64,000 nt of DNA. Source: Actinomycetaceae bacterium zg-1166 (GTDB lineage: Bacteria; Actinomycetota; Actinomycetes; Actinomycetales; Actinomycetaceae). Below are positions 9,108 to 21,500 of the stretch, piece by piece (position 1 is the first letter of the stretch; each line of letters starts with the position of its first letter). The notes beneath the pieces are model-generated. The model worked only from the letters and a program-made list of their open reading frames with translations. It did no database searches and was not told the origin of the DNA. The position numbers and the translations under genes are program-made. Location: contig CP064953.1 in the NCBI GenBank assembly GCA_015679245.1, forward strand, positions 868,001 to 932,000. The letters run 5' to 3'.

Positions 9108-9845
9108 ATGGTACTTCCGAAGCCGATAGGTGCCGCAGCGACAGGTGGAGGTGCACAACCGCGTCCAGAGGGCACACTGATCTGGGCAGGAGATACTTCT
9201 GATCTCCGCTATGCCCTCCTACAAGCGGGAACAGATGCTCCTCTCTATGCGCTGCCTGGGAATCTTGACCGGCTCATTACTGAGCGTGAATCCACGTGGG
9301 CAGGTCTTGTCCTGCCCACAGAGCTTTCCGCTCAGGCGCTCCCTGTCTGCGAGAAACGCGATGGACTGTCTAAAGCTATAGCGGGGATCGACACGATTGC
9401 CTGGGTGAAAGCTCTCCCTGAGCCCTTCGGATTTGCCTGCTTGACAGGTGGAATTGTCCAAGCTCTTCGGGAAACGGTGCCGGAAGGAAGCCTGGGTGGA
9501 GCTGCTCTCCTCGAAAATTTCCCCGCTGCTCATTTTGCTCTACCTGCTCTCATTCAGCTTGGCTTTACTCCTTACGGGATTGCGCGTGGCGCCCTCGCAA
9601 GAGCAGCGGCGAGACTTGGGGTAGGGATAGAAGCCCCTTCTTCTCTCAGTACCGCTCCGATGCTTCGCTTAAGCCGCTCGCCGCAATCTCCACATCTTAT
9701 CCACGTGGAGATTGATGGAACGTCTGTACCGCTAGGGCTTGTGGAGCTTCATACTGCCGGAGCACAGATTCGTCTCCTCACCTCACGCGAACCCACACTT
9801 TCACCAATGTACGAGGTACTGAGTGAACGTTTCCCCACTGCCTGA
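9108..9845 (+). CDS. Degenerate shikimate dehydrogenase-like protein (probably not catalytic)
   Basis: A 245-residue protein in the position aroE occupies in many actinobacteria (between mltG and aroC). It aligns by eye with AroE in order: an N-terminal LIWAGDTSDLRYALLQAG where AroE has GxPxxHSxSPxxHN; WAGLVLPTELSAQALP where AroE has GxNVTxPxK; FACLTGGIVQALRE where AroE has NTDxxGxxxAL; and LLENFPAAHFALPALIQLG where AroE has the NADP loop GAGGxxRA. The catalytic Lys and Asp, the substrate Ser/Thr residues and the nucleotide-binding glycines are therefore missing, yet the frame is intact and in operon register. Function unknown; possibly a pseudoenzyme retained for structure or regulation. Comparison was by eye only. 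Confidence 0.7.
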   Translation: MVLPKPIGAAATGGGAQPRPEGTLIWAGDTSDLRYALLQAGTDAPLYALPGNLDRLITERESTWAGLVLPTELSAQALPVCEKRDGLSKAIAGIDTIAWVKALPEPFGFACLTGGIVQALRETVPEGSLGGAALLENFPAAHFALPALIQLGFTPYGIARGALARAAARLGVGIEAPSSLSTAPMLRLSRSPQSPHLIHVEIDGTSVPLGLVELHTAGAQIRLLTSREPTLSPMYEVLSERFPTA

Positions 9846-9921
9846 ATGAGTAATAGGGTGTGGACGGCTCGGATTGTCCACAGAAAGCGAGGTGAGTCGG
9901 CATTGAGATTGCACAGAGCCT

Positions 9922-9927
9922 TAGCCT
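9922..9927 (+). promoter_or_regulatory. -10 element TAGCCT of a leaderless promoter
   Basis: TAGCCT begins 12 bases before the ATG at 9934. No Shine-Dalgarno sequence precedes that ATG. An in-frame stop (TAG at 9922-9924, overlapping the hexamer) means the coding region cannot start further upstream, which supports the ATG. Confidence 0.45.
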
Positions 9928-9933
9928 TTGCTC

Positions 9934-10488
9934 ATGTGGACAAAGGAACGCTTACTTCGTGGGGTGCTTCGACCAGTACAGGCGATTACCTTGGCTACAG
10001 GCTCAAGCCTCATTCTCCTTCTTCTCACGTGGCAGGCGCAGAAGGCGGAGGCTGCCTTGGGTATCGCTATAGGCCCTTTGGTTGTGGCAGCTGTTATTGA
10101 CGCACGTCGCTACCTCTTGCCTGATCCTCTTCTTCTCATCTCCCTCTCCCTCCTTATCGGAATTCGCCTCTTTCTCGCATGTGTACATTGCGATCCTCGT
10201 ACGCTTGTATATCCGCTCGGGATCGGAGGGCTCGTCTACCTTGTTCTTGCACAGGTTTCGCATCGGACGAGTATGGGAATGGGAGATGCCAAGCTATTGG
10301 GTATCCTCGGCATCTGGATCGCCGATGAGCGCCTCTTCCTTGTGGCGCTATCTGCCAGTCTTATCGCCTTGTTCCAGAGTGCGCATGTCGCACACCATCG
10401 TGGGTGGACATGCCGTATTCCACTCGGGCCAGCATTGGTAGCTTCTGCTCTGTTTTTCTGGTTGTGGGATCTTGCGATCTTGCCCTAG
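9934..10488 (+). CDS. Prepilin-type leader peptidase, A24 family
   Basis: A 184-residue polytopic membrane protease of the type IV prepilin peptidase family, which removes leader peptides from prepilin-like proteins at the inner face of the membrane. The two catalytic aspartates are visible: AAVIDARRYLLPD (Asp at about residue 56) and GMGDAK (Asp at about 118, the GxGD motif). About six hydrophobic segments. The N-terminal methylation domain of long PilD proteins is absent, as usual for short actinobacterial forms. No pilin or assembly gene lies nearby; its place before aroC is presumably ancestral. The start is uncertain (TTG at 9928 possible). Confidence 0.85.
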   Translation: MWTKERLLRGVLRPVQAITLATGSSLILLLLTWQAQKAEAALGIAIGPLVVAAVIDARRYLLPDPLLLISLSLLIGIRLFLACVHCDPRTLVYPLGIGGLVYLVLAQVSHRTSMGMGDAKLLGILGIWIADERLFLVALSASLIALFQSAHVAHHRGWTCRIPLGPALVASALFFWLWDLAILP

Positions 10489-10563
10489 AAGTATCCGATA
10501 CTTTTCTCGTTCACAGTGTGGCGACGTGGAAGGGGTTTGCCTTCGCGTGGCAGAATCAACGAT

Positions 10564-11775
10564 ATGTTCGCTTGGTCTACTGCTGGAGAATCGCACGGTC
10601 GCGCCCTCGTCGCCTTCGTCGAAGGAATGCCTGCCGGAGTGGAAATCACCTCTGCCAACATCAGTGCCGCACTTGCCCGCCGCAGGCGTGGTTACGGGCG
10701 TGGGGCTCGCCAGAAGTTCGAGCAAGATGAACTCACGATCCTCTCCGGGGTGCGTCATGGCTTCACACTCGGCTCGCCCATCGCACTGGAGATTAAGAAC
10801 TCTGAGTGGCCTAAGTGGGAGACTGTCATGAGTCCAGATCCCGTAGATTCTGCGGCTTTGCTCATTGACGCAGGCACAGGCGACGAGCGTGAGATTGCGC
10901 GAAACCGTCCTCTTACTGCTCCTCGCCCAGGTCACGCTGACCTTGTGGGAATGAATAAGTTCGGTTTCGAGGATGCCCGTCCTGTACTTGAGCGAGCTTC
11001 AGCTCGCGAGACGGCTGCTCGCGTGGGAGCGGGAGCCCTCGCTGCTGCCTTGTGCGAACAGGCCGCTGGTATTCGCATCATCTCCCGTGTGCGGAGTATT
11101 GGCACGGTGGAAGATACCACGGAATATACTTTCGTACCCGCCGATGGCTCGCGTCTGGATTCCTCGCCTGTGCGTGTTCTCAACCCCGAGGTTGAGGCTG
11201 CGATGATCGCGCAGATTGAGAGCGCAAAGAAGGAAGGAGATACCCTGGGCGGAGTCGTCGAAGTCCTCGCCTTCGGTCTACCTCAAGGTTTAGGTTCCTA
11301 CACCACTCCGCTTGGGCGCCTCGATGCCTCTCTGGCTGGAGCTCTTATGTCGATCCAGTCTGTCAAGGGCGTGGAGATTGGCGATGGTTTCACCTCTGCC
11401 ACACGCAAGGGGAGCCAGGCACACGACGAAATTGTGCGTTCTGAAGGAAAAATCTCGCGGGTTACAAACCACGCTGGCGGTATCGAAGGGGGTATGTCCA
11501 ACGGCGAGGTGCTGCGGGTGAGTGCAGCTCTTAAGCCGATCTCTACAGTCCCGCGAGCCTTACGCACAATTGACACTCGAAGCGGAGAAGCAACCACTGC
11601 CCTCCATCAGCGTTCAGATACTACAGCAGTGGTTCCTGGTGCGGTGGTCTGCGAGGCGATGGTGGCTCTCGTTCTGGCAGAGGCACTGACTGGGAAGTTT
11701 GGTGGCGACTCTCTCACTCAGATGCGAGCGAACATTACCTCGTACCTCGAAGGAATCCCGGAGGTGCGGCGATGA
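10564..11775 (+). CDS. aroC: Chorismate synthase
   Basis: A 403-residue FMN-dependent enzyme converting EPSP to chorismate, the last step of the shikimate pathway. The start is placed at the ATG encoding [15 protein letters not shown], the conserved N-terminus; the frame is open for 48 bases upstream. Other conserved parts are [27 protein letters not shown] and [15 protein letters not shown], with the C-terminal [11 protein letters not shown] loop. All look intact. The stop overlaps the aroK ATG by four bases. No clear ribosome-binding site precedes the ATG. Confidence 0.96.
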   Translation: MFAWSTAGESHGRALVAFVEGMPAGVEITSANISAALARRRRGYGRGARQKFEQDELTILSGVRHGFTLGSPIALEIKNSEWPKWETVMSPDPVDSAALLIDAGTGDEREIARNRPLTAPRPGHADLVGMNKFGFEDARPVLERASARETAARVGAGALAAALCEQAAGIRIISRVRSIGTVEDTTEYTFVPADGSRLDSSPVRVLNPEVEAAMIAQIESAKKEGDTLGGVVEVLAFGLPQGLGSYTTPLGRLDASLAGALMSIQSVKGVEIGDGFTSATRKGSQAHDEIVRSEGKISRVTNHAGGIEGGMSNGEVLRVSAALKPISTVPRALRTIDTRSGEATTALHQRSDTTAVVPGAVVCEAMVALVLAEALTGKFGGDSLTQMRANITSYLEGIPEVRR

Positions 11776-12374
11776 GTGTGCGCGCAGTTTTCGTGGGTAT
11801 GCCCGGATCTGGAAAATCTACGGTAGGTCGCGGTCTCGCAGCACGCCTGGGTGTGCCCTTCCGTGATTCTGATACTCTCATCGAGGAAGTAACCGGCTGT
11901 ACCATTCCCCACATCTTTGCCTCTGAGGGCGAAGCGGCGTTTCGACGCATCGAAGCTAAAGTGATCGCTGAGGCTCTCGACGGGTTTGAGGGTGTGCTCT
12001 CCTTAGGTGGGGGAGCGGTGCTCACTGCCTCTACGCGCAACCTCCTACGCAATCACCCTGTGGTGCTTATCGATGTGGAGTTTGAGGAACTTCTGGCGCG
12101 CGTGACGAATTCACGCACAGTGCGCCCCCTTCTTGCAGAAGATCCACGTGGGACACTCGAACGCCTTCATGTCGAACGCAGCCCGCTCTATGCACAGGTT
12201 GCCCGCTACACAGTCGTGTCTGATTCCTCTCCAGCATCTCGCGTTGTCGAACGTGTCCTCGCGCTCCTTGAGCAGGCAGAGGCTCAGAACGAAGAACTGG
12301 CTTGTGCCCGCAGCACTGATACACCAGAGCAACACACCTCATTAATGCCCTCAGGTGAGGGCGAGCTTCCATGA
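11772..12374 (+). CDS. aroK: Shikimate kinase
   Basis: A 200-residue P-loop kinase phosphorylating shikimate at the 3-hydroxyl. The Walker A motif GMPGSGKST is at about residues 9-17, the shikimate-binding Asp-Ser at [19 protein letters not shown] supplies the substrate arginine, and LSLGGGAV is the Gly-rich substrate loop. A C-terminal extension of about 30 residues beyond the usual 170 is Ser/Glu-rich. It overlaps aroC upstream and the next gene downstream by ATGA junctions, so translation is likely coupled across the three. Confidence 0.94.
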   Translation: MSVRAVFVGMPGSGKSTVGRGLAARLGVPFRDSDTLIEEVTGCTIPHIFASEGEAAFRRIEAKVIAEALDGFEGVLSLGGGAVLTASTRNLLRNHPVVLIDVEFEELLARVTNSRTVRPLLAEDPRGTLERLHVERSPLYAQVARYTVVSDSSPASRVVERVLALLEQAEAQNEELACARSTDTPEQHTSLMPSGEGELP

Positions 12375-12931
12375 ACATCCTCCTCATCGGCCCTCCCGGT
12401 TCTTTTGTCTGTGAGGTTGGTGAAGCTCTCTCAACACGCCTGAACATTCCTATGGGATCCACGCAGGCTGTGCTTGAAGAGATCGAGGAGAGCCACGCAC
12501 CTCAAGAGTTCTCAGCGCAAGAACGCAAAAACCTCGAACGCGAGGTTACTCTCGCTGCGCTTGCCCAGATCGAAAATACGCCGGATAGCTCCCATATTCT
12601 TGCCCTCAATTCGAGAGCATTAGGCTCACAACGTGAGGAAGAGACCTTCGCCCACGTGCGTGAACGTATTAGTGCTCTCACACGCTCGGGAGTTCCACTC
12701 ATCTACCTCAGCGCTGATCTTCCCACTCTGATGAAGCGCACAGGTGTGGCGGGAGCAAGTCTTCCTGCACTCGGTTCACCTCGGCGCACTTTCATTCTTC
12801 AACTTGCTGCATATACTGCTGTTTACGAGGCTTTTGCCACCCATCATCTCTCCACAACTGGCCTTGAAGTAGCTGAGGTGACTCGGAAGATTCTTGAGAT
12901 TCTTCACCTTGATGAGCGACGAGGCTCATAG
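12371..12931 (+). CDS. Shikimate kinase paralogue with a destroyed P-loop
   Basis: A 186-residue protein translated from an ATG overlapping the aroK stop. Its order of segments mirrors the adjacent AroK: ILLIGPPGSF at the Walker A position (the Lys and Ser/Thr that bind phosphate and Mg are gone), LSTRLNIPMGSTQAVLEEIEE where AroK has [37 protein letters not shown] where AroK has the [15 protein letters not shown] strand, and a matching C-terminal helix ending in RKILEIL. This suggests a diverged tandem duplicate that cannot be an ordinary kinase. Many actinobacteria have aroB at this place; it is absent here. Function unknown. Confidence 0.65.
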   Translation: MNILLIGPPGSFVCEVGEALSTRLNIPMGSTQAVLEEIEESHAPQEFSAQERKNLEREVTLAALAQIENTPDSSHILALNSRALGSQREEETFAHVRERISALTRSGVPLIYLSADLPTLMKRTGVAGASLPALGSPRRTFILQLAAYTAVYEAFATHHLSTTGLEVAEVTRKILEILHLDERRGS

Positions 12932-13054
12932 CCGTGAGAACCCCACTACGGCACTCGTGCCCTGTATCCTTATATGCGGCAAGTAACCGCGCAGGTGCTT
13001 CGTCCACACGAGGGTGAACTCCTGCGATAAAGCATCTCACAGAACGGAACACCT

Positions 13055-13618
13055 GTGGCAACCACTAACGATCTAAAGAATGGTATGGTTCTTCGCATTG
13101 AAGGCCAGCTCTGGAGCATCGTCGAATTTCAGCATGTCAAGCCTGGTAAAGGCCCTGCTTTTGTGCGTACCAAGATGAAGAATGTCCTCTCTGGCAAAAT
13201 TGTGGATCGTACCCTCAATGCTGGCGTTAAAGTGGAGACGGCTACAGTAGATCGCCGCGACATGCAGTACCTCTACAACGACGGTACGGATTTCATCTTT
13301 ATGGATCTCGAAACATATGAGCAGATTCCCGTCACTCCCGAAACTGTGGGCGATGCTGCAAAGTTCCTCCTGGAGAACCAAGAAGTCATCGTGGCATCCA
13401 ACGAAGGACAGGTGCTCTTCGTTGAGCTTCCCGCTTCTGTAGTGCTTGAGATTACCTATACCGAACCAGGCCTTCAAGGTGACCGTTCCAACGCTGGCAC
13501 GAAGCCTGCTACTGTGGAAACAGGCCACGAGATCCAGGTGCCGCTCTTCCTTAACCAGGGCGACAAGGTCAAGGTTGATACCCGCACCGGTGCCTACATC
13601 TCGCGTGTGACTGACTGA
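13055..13618 (+). CDS. efp: Elongation factor P
   Basis: A 187-residue three-domain translation factor that relieves ribosome stalling at consecutive prolines. The KOW-like domain I carries the loop [11 protein letters not shown], whose Lys at the tip contacts the peptidyl-transferase centre; domain II includes [11 protein letters not shown]; domain III ends in [20 protein letters not shown] start; the sequence after it matches the conserved [10 protein letters not shown]. The ribosome-binding site is weak. A 123-base gap lies upstream, and the stop overlaps the nusB ATG by one base. Confidence 0.96.
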   Translation: MATTNDLKNGMVLRIEGQLWSIVEFQHVKPGKGPAFVRTKMKNVLSGKIVDRTLNAGVKVETATVDRRDMQYLYNDGTDFIFMDLETYEQIPVTPETVGDAAKFLLENQEVIVASNEGQVLFVELPASVVLEITYTEPGLQGDRSNAGTKPATVETGHEIQVPLFLNQGDKVKVDTRTGAYISRVTD

Positions 13619-14226
13619 TGTCAAAGAAGAAGACCTCACGCACTACTCAGCGCCATCGCAGCCTCGATGTCGTCTTTGAAGCTGATGAAAAAGGCCTCAT
13701 TGAGGAAGAGGCACTCCTTGACCTTCTCGCACAACGTCGCACTCTCTCCACAGCTCAGGTTCCTATTGGTGATTTTGGCTGTGAACTCGTCGAGGCCTTT
13801 GCGAAGAATATCGACAATATCGATACGATTCTTGAGGCTGCGAGTGAGGATTGGGCACTCTCGCGCATGAATGTGGTGGATCGATCCATCCTTCGTGTGG
13901 GGGCTGCCGAACTTATTGTCGTGGGAACTGATCGGGCAACTGTCGCTTCGCAGTGGGCGAGTTTGGCTCGCGAGCTTTCCACCCAACGTTCGGTGGGCTT
14001 CGTTATGGGTGTGCTCAACCGTGTGGCCGATATTCGCGCTGCTGAACTCGGGCAAGAAGCTCCACGTAAGCGTGAATCTGAAGCTGCGGCTGGAATGGCG
14101 CAGGGCGAAGCGCAAACGCTTGCTGCTTCGGCGATCAACCGTGAGCACGTCGAGCCTACTGCCGCACTAGGCACTGAGTTTGCCGCCTCGCTAAGCGAGG
14201 AAATGGAAGGTTCTACTGTCGAGTAA
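13618..14226 (+). CDS. nusB: Transcription antitermination protein NusB
   Basis: A 202-residue all-helical protein that with NusE/S10 binds boxA RNA and supports rRNA antitermination. The NusB fold spans roughly residues 1-140, with WALSRMNVVDRSILRVGAAEL and GFVMGVLNRVA as the clearest family segments. The remaining 60 residues form an Ala/Glu-rich low-complexity tail of unknown use, longer than in E. coli NusB. Starts on the last base of the efp stop codon (TGATG), so the two are translationally coupled. Confidence 0.94.
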   Translation: MSKKKTSRTTQRHRSLDVVFEADEKGLIEEEALLDLLAQRRTLSTAQVPIGDFGCELVEAFAKNIDNIDTILEAASEDWALSRMNVVDRSILRVGAAELIVVGTDRATVASQWASLARELSTQRSVGFVMGVLNRVADIRAAELGQEAPRKRESEAAAGMAQGEAQTLAASAINREHVEPTAALGTEFAASLSEEMEGSTVE

Positions 14227-14303
14227 AGACGTGGGGAACAATTGAGCTTCCCTATATCTTTACCTTGCTCACCTAGCGACATATCCGAGTGAATGCGGGG
14301 TAG

Positions 14304-14342
14304 CGCTCGCTAGGATCTAGGATCTAGGACGAGCGGTATAAC
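14304..14342 (+). promoter_or_regulatory. Inverted repeat and possible pyr promoter
   Basis: CGCTCG (14304-14309) is complementary to CGAGCG (14330-14335) around an interior containing tandem GGATCTA copies. TATAAC (14337-14342) could be a -10 box feeding the short leader that contains the PyrR hairpin. There is no convincing -35 box, so this is tentative. Confidence 0.3.
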
Positions 14343-14360
14343 TCAATAAAAAACAAACAT

Positions 14361-15916
<1,556 letters not shown>

Positions 15917-15920
<4 letters not shown>

Positions 15921-17305
15921 CCACTTATCTCATCCGACATGCCAATATTCTGGGGGAATCTCTCCGTGACATACGAATCGAGGAAGGCTTCATTACCGAA
16001 GTAGGAGAGAACCTTTCTTCCGAAAACGCCACTGTGGTGGAGGCTCGTGGCCTCATTGCTCTACCCGGCCTTGTTGATCCACATACTCATCTTCGTGAAC
16101 CAGGGCGCGAGGATTCAGAAACAGTACTTACCGGTTCGCGCGCAGCTGCGGCTGGCGGATACACCTGTGTGAATGCGATGGCGAATACTTCGCCCGTTCA
16201 AGACACAGCCGGAGTGGTAGAACAGGTGCGCAATCTCGGTATCGAAGCTGGCTATGTAGATGTGTGCCCCGTGGGGGCTGTTTCTGCCGGGCTGGCTGGC
16301 GAGCATCTTGCTGAACTCGCCGCAATGGCTCACTCCGATGCCCGCGTGCGCTACTTCTCCGATGACGGTATGTGTGTGGCTGACCCCGTACTCATGCGCC
16401 GTGCTCTCGAATACGTAAAGTCGGTGGGAGGCGTGGTAGCCCAGCACGCCCAAGATCCGCGCCTGACGGCTGGGGCACAGATGCACGAGGGCGATATCTC
16501 AGCTGAACTCGGACTAGCTGGCTGGCCAGCTGTCGCTGAGGAGGCGATCGTCGCCCGAGACATGCTGCTGGCACAGCATGTAGGTTCACGAGTACATATT
16601 CTTCATCTCTCCACGGCTGGCTCTGTGGGACTCGTCGCCTGGGGTAAAGCACAAGGGATGCCGGTGAGTGCTGAAGTAACCCCACATCACCTCAGCCTTG
16701 ACCATACGGAAGCTCGCTCCTACGATCCACGCTTCAAAGTGAATCCTCCCTTACGTACGCGTGAGGACGTGGAGGCTCTACGTGCGGCAGTGGCTGATGG
16801 CACCATCGATGTCATCGGTACAGATCACGCACCTCATCCCGCTGAAGATAAGGACTGCGAGTGGGCTGGAGCTGCCAATGGCATGATCGGTTTAGAAACG
16901 GCACTCTCAGTGGTTCAAGACTCACTTGTGGATACTGGACTCATTCGTTGGGCTGATGTAGCTCGACTCATGAGTTTTGCTCCGGCAGCACTGTGCCAAA
17001 ATCCGAGCCAAGGACGTCCCATCGCTCCAGGAGAACCCGCCAATATCTGCCTTTATGACCCCCAGGCGAGTCGAGTGATTCACGGGGCTGATTCCCATTC
17101 CACCTCCTCGAATACTCCGTGGGAAGGTAGGCGACTTCCAGGAGAAGTTCGCTACACCTTCTATCGTGGGGTGCCCACTTTATGGGAGGGGAAGCTGCGC
17201 TCCCGTACAGACATGTATAACGAGCGCACTGCCATGGAACCCGCAGCACACTCTACCGATATATCCTCCTTCAACACACAGAGGAAAGGAAGCGAGAATG
17301 CCTGA
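15917..17305 (+). CDS. pyrC: Dihydroorotase, class I
   Basis: A 462-residue zinc amidohydrolase converting carbamoyl aspartate to dihydroorotate. [12 protein letters not shown] (about residues 52-63) gives the first metal ligands and the substrate arginine, VTPHHLSL contains a metal ligand, and GTDHAPHP (about 299-306) the catalytic Asp. GTG start overlapping the pyrB stop. The last 40 residues are Ser/Thr-rich beyond the usual end of the fold and overlap the start of carA by eight bases. Confidence 0.96.
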
Positions 17306-18578
17306 GCCCACACACCGCATGTATGAGGAAACCTCTCCCCGTTTCCTTTCCACAGACCCGGCACTACTTGTCCTTGAAGATGGAACGATGTTCTCTGGCC
17401 GTGCTTATGGTGCGCGTGGAACCAGTCGAGGCGAAGTAGTGTTCTCTACGGGTATGACGGGCTACCAGGAAACTTTTACGGATCCTTCCTATCATCGCCA
17501 GATTATCGTGATGACGGCTCCGCATATTGGAAATACGGGAGTTAATCACGAAGATCCCGAATCCTCACGTTATTGGGTGGCAGGCGTGGTAGTGCGCGAT
17601 CCGGCTCGACGCACCTCGAACTGGAGGGCTACAGGAGATCTCGAATATTCTCTGGCATCTGAAAATGTGGTAGGCATCGCTGAGGTCGATACGCGTGCTC
17701 TCACTCGCCATCTTCGCGAATGCGGTGTCATGCGAGGTGGAATCTTCTCTGGCTCCTCGCTTCCTGAAGGAGCAGTGGAAGGTAACGCTGCGGCACGTGC
17801 GCTTCTCGTTTCACTTGTGCGTGAACAGCCGGAGATGCTCGGTGCGAATCTCGCTGCTGAAGTCTCCACGCCCCAGGCCTATGTGGTGGAGCCAGAAGGA
17901 GAAGTTCGCGCCACTGTTGTGGCTGTGGATCTGGGAATTAAAGCTCGCACACCAGAACAGCTCGCGGCTCGTGGGGCACGAGTTATTGTCCTACCTTCGA
18001 CAGTGAGCCTAGAGCAGATCACCTCCTATCAACCCGACGGTGTGTTCTTCTCTAACGGGCCAGGAGATCCCGAGGCAGCAGACGTTGAGATATCCCTCCT
18101 GCGTCAGGTGCTTGAAGCGGGTTATCCCTTTTTTGGGATCTGCTTTGGTAATCAGCTCTTGGGGCGCGCTCTCGGTTTTGGCACGTACAAACTGGAATAT
18201 GGGCATCGCGGTGTCAATCAACCTGTCCTTGACCGTTCCACGGGAAAGGTGGAGATCACAGCGCACAACCACGGTTTTGCTGTGGCAATCCCTGTGGAAG
18301 GAACAAGCACTGCACCGTACAAAGAAGGGGTTTTCGGGCGTGTGGAAGTCTCACACGTGAGCCTTAACGACGGCGTAGTGGAAGGAATTTCTTGCCTTGA
18401 TATCCCCGCTTTTTCCGTGCAATACCACCCTGAAGCTGCCGCAGGGCCGCACGATGCCTCGTATCTCTTTGATCGATTCCTCGATCTCATGGTGAACCGG
18501 CAAAGTGAAGCTACCTCAGTAAACTGCCCTACTTCACTCGTCTCTACCAGCTCTGAGATCACGAAGGAGACTCACTGA
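17298..18578 (+). CDS. carA: Carbamoyl phosphate synthase small (glutaminase) subunit
   Basis: A 426-residue subunit that releases ammonia from glutamine for CarB. An N-terminal CPSase domain ([33 protein letters not shown]) precedes a class I glutamine amidotransferase domain whose nucleophile Cys lies in [12 protein letters not shown]; His and Glu of the triad are in [10 protein letters not shown]. Asn replaces the more usual His after the nucleophile loop Gly, a common variant. The ATG at 17298 follows GAGGAAAGGA and lies inside the end of pyrC; the longer upstream open frame is a pyrC shadow. Confidence 0.96.
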   Translation: MPEPTHRMYEETSPRFLSTDPALLVLEDGTMFSGRAYGARGTSRGEVVFSTGMTGYQETFTDPSYHRQIIVMTAPHIGNTGVNHEDPESSRYWVAGVVVRDPARRTSNWRATGDLEYSLASENVVGIAEVDTRALTRHLRECGVMRGGIFSGSSLPEGAVEGNAAARALLVSLVREQPEMLGANLAAEVSTPQAYVVEPEGEVRATVVAVDLGIKARTPEQLAARGARVIVLPSTVSLEQITSYQPDGVFFSNGPGDPEAADVEISLLRQVLEAGYPFFGICFGNQLLGRALGFGTYKLEYGHRGVNQPVLDRSTGKVEITAHNHGFAVAIPVEGTSTAPYKEGVFGRVEVSHVSLNDGVVEGISCLDIPAFSVQYHPEAAAGPHDASYLFDRFLDLMVNRQSEATSVNCPTSLVSTSSEITKETH

Positions 18579-21500
18579 TGCCTAAGCGCAACGACATTTC
18601 CTCTGTTCTCGTCATCGGCTCGGGGCCTATCGTTATCGGCCAGGCCTGCGAGTTTGATTACTCTGGCACCCAGGCCTGCCGCGTACTCAAAGAAGAAGGC
18701 CTGCGCGTCATTCTCGTTAATTCCAATCCCGCCACGATTATGACCGATCCTGAGATGGCCGATGCCACCTATATTGAGCCTATTACCCCCGAGGTGGTTG
18801 AGCAGGTCATCGCTAAGGAACGTCCCGATGCCCTCCTGCCTACTCTGGGAGGACAGACTGCACTCAACTGCGCCATGGCCTTAGTGAGTAATGGTGTGCT
18901 TGAGCGCTACGGTGTGGAACTCATTGGCGCGCGTGCCGAGGCGATCTCCAAGGGGGAAGATCGCGACGAGTTCAAGAAGGTTGTTGAAGAATGTGGAGGT
19001 GAATCGGCTCGCTCTCTCATCTGTCACACGATGGAAGAAGTCATGGCAGGGGCTGAGGAACTTGGGTATCCTCTCGTCGTGCGCCCCTCCTTCACAATGG
19101 GAGGGCTTGGTTCTGGTTTCGCCTACACCCCGGAGGATTTGCGACGTATCGCAGGGCAGGGGCTGCACTATTCGGCTACCACGGAAGTGCTTCTTGAGGA
19201 ATCAATCCTTGGATGGAAAGAATACGAACTTGAGATCATGCGCGACCAGGCTGATAACGTCGTCGTTGTTTGCTCTATCGAAAATGTCGATCCCGTGGGA
19301 GTCCATACGGGAGATTCAATCACAGTGGCTCCTGCCCTCACTCTCACCGACCGTGAGTATCAGCGCCTTCGGGATATAGGTATCGCGATTATCCGCGCTG
19401 TGGGGGTGGATACGGGTGGCTGTAATATTCAGTTTGCTGTGGATCCAGCTACCGGGCGTGTCATTGTCATCGAGATGAACCCGCGTGTCTCTCGCTCCTC
19501 GGCTCTTGCTTCCAAGGCGACCGGCTTCCCCATCGCAAAGATCGCCGCACGCCTGGCAGTGGGCTACACTCTCGACGAAATCCCCAATGACATCACTGGC
19601 TCCACTCCCGCTTCCTTCGAACCCACGCTTGACTATGTAGTGGTCAAGGTGCCTCGCTTCGCATTCGAGAAGTTCCCGGACGCCGATGGCACCCTTACTA
19701 CCACAATGAAATCGGTGGGTGAGGCGATGGCGCTGGGGCGCAATTTTACGGAGGCTCTCAACAAGGCGTTGCGCTCGCTTGATAAGAAGGGCACCACTTT
19801 TCATTGGGATGGATCAGTCCCTTCGCCCGAGGAGCGCGAAGAACTTCTGCGTAAGGCAAACAGACCTACCGAGGAACGCCTCCTTCAGGTTCAGCAGGCT
19901 CTTCGAGCTGGAGCGAGTATTGACGAGGTTTTTGAGGCAACACAGATCGATCCCTGGTTCCTTGACCAGATCAGTCTCATCAACGAAGTAGCAACAGAAG
20001 TGGCTCGTGCCCAAGCTCTGGATCCACAGGTTCTCCGCCTAGCCAAACGCCATGGTTTCTCCGATCTTCAAATCGCCCAACTGCGCGGGATAGGAGAGGA
20101 GGCTGTGCGGCAGATCCGTTGGGCCTATGGTCTCCATCCGGTCTATAAAACGGTGGACACCTGTGCCGCCGAATTTGCTGCCCGTACCCCCTATCATTAC
20201 TCCTCCTACGACGAGGAAAGTGAAGTGGCTCCTCGCCGTAGGCCAGCAATGATTATTTTGGGTTCTGGTCCTAACCGTATCGGACAGGGAATTGAGTTTG
20301 ATTATTCCTGTGTGCACGCTTCACGTGCCCTGGCTTCCAGCTACGACACGGTGATGATTAACTGCAATCCTGAGACAGTCTCCACGGATTATGACATCTC
20401 TTCACGCCTCTATTTTGAGCCTCTCACCTTTGAGGATGTGCTTGAGGTGTACCTGGCAGAGAAGGAAGCCGGGCCAGTTGCGGGTGTGCTTGTGCAGTTG
20501 GGAGGCCAGACTCCGCTTTCTTTGGCTAAGGATTTGGAGCGCGCTGGCGTACCGATTATCGGGACGAGCCCTCAGGCGATTGATGCTGCTGAAGATCGTG
20601 CCCACTTTGGAGCCGTTCTCTCTGAGGCAGGGCTACATGCCCCTGCCTATGGCACAGCCACGAGCGATTCCCAGACAATCGACATTGCTGAGCGTATCGG
20701 CTATCCCGTGCTTGTGCGTCCTTCCTATGTGTTGGGCGGGCGAGGTATGGAGATCGTCTATTCGCGTGAGCAGCTTGTGGATTATCTCTCCCGTCATGAA
20801 ACGGCTCGCACGGATGCCTCGCGTAAAAATGCACCGCTTCTTGTGGATCGTTTCCTTGATGCAGCCACAGAGATTGATGTGGATGCGCTCTATGACGGCC
20901 AGGAGCTTTTCCTTGGCGGAGTGATGGAACATATCGAGGAGTGCGGTATTCACTCGGGCGATTCAGCTTGTGTGCTTCCTCCGCTCACTCTTTCGCGTGC
21001 TGTGGTAGAGCAGATTCGCCAGGCCACTGAGGCGATTGCTCGTGGGGTGGGTGTGCGTGGCCTTCTCAATATCCAGTTTGGCCTTATGAACGATGTTCTC
21101 TATGTCATTGAAGCCAATCCGCGCGCCTCGCGCACAGTGCCTTTTGTTTCGAAGGCTACAGGTATTCCCCTCGCTCCGGCGGCTGCGTGGATCATGGCAG
21201 GCAAGTCGATTGCCCAGTTGCGTGAGGAAGGGATGTTACCTTCCTTTGATGCCACTCGTCTTGATCTTGACGCGGCTGTGGCGGTTAAGGAAGTGGTGCT
21301 TCCCTTCAAGCGTTTCCAGACGCGCGGTTCGCGCCTTGTCGATACGGTATTAGGTCCGGAGATGCGTTCGACGGGTGAGGTGATGGGTTTGGCTTCTACG
21401 TTCCCTGTGGCTTTTGCAAAGTCGCAGACGGCGGCCTATGGAGGGCTACCAGATGAGGGAATGCTCTTCGTCTCCGTGGCTGACAAGGACAAGAGTTCCA

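Noticed and set aside
12371-12931. aroB (3-dehydroquinate synthase) at its usual place behind aroK
   Set aside because: The product is too short and aligns with shikimate kinase, not with AroB; aroB must lie elsewhere.
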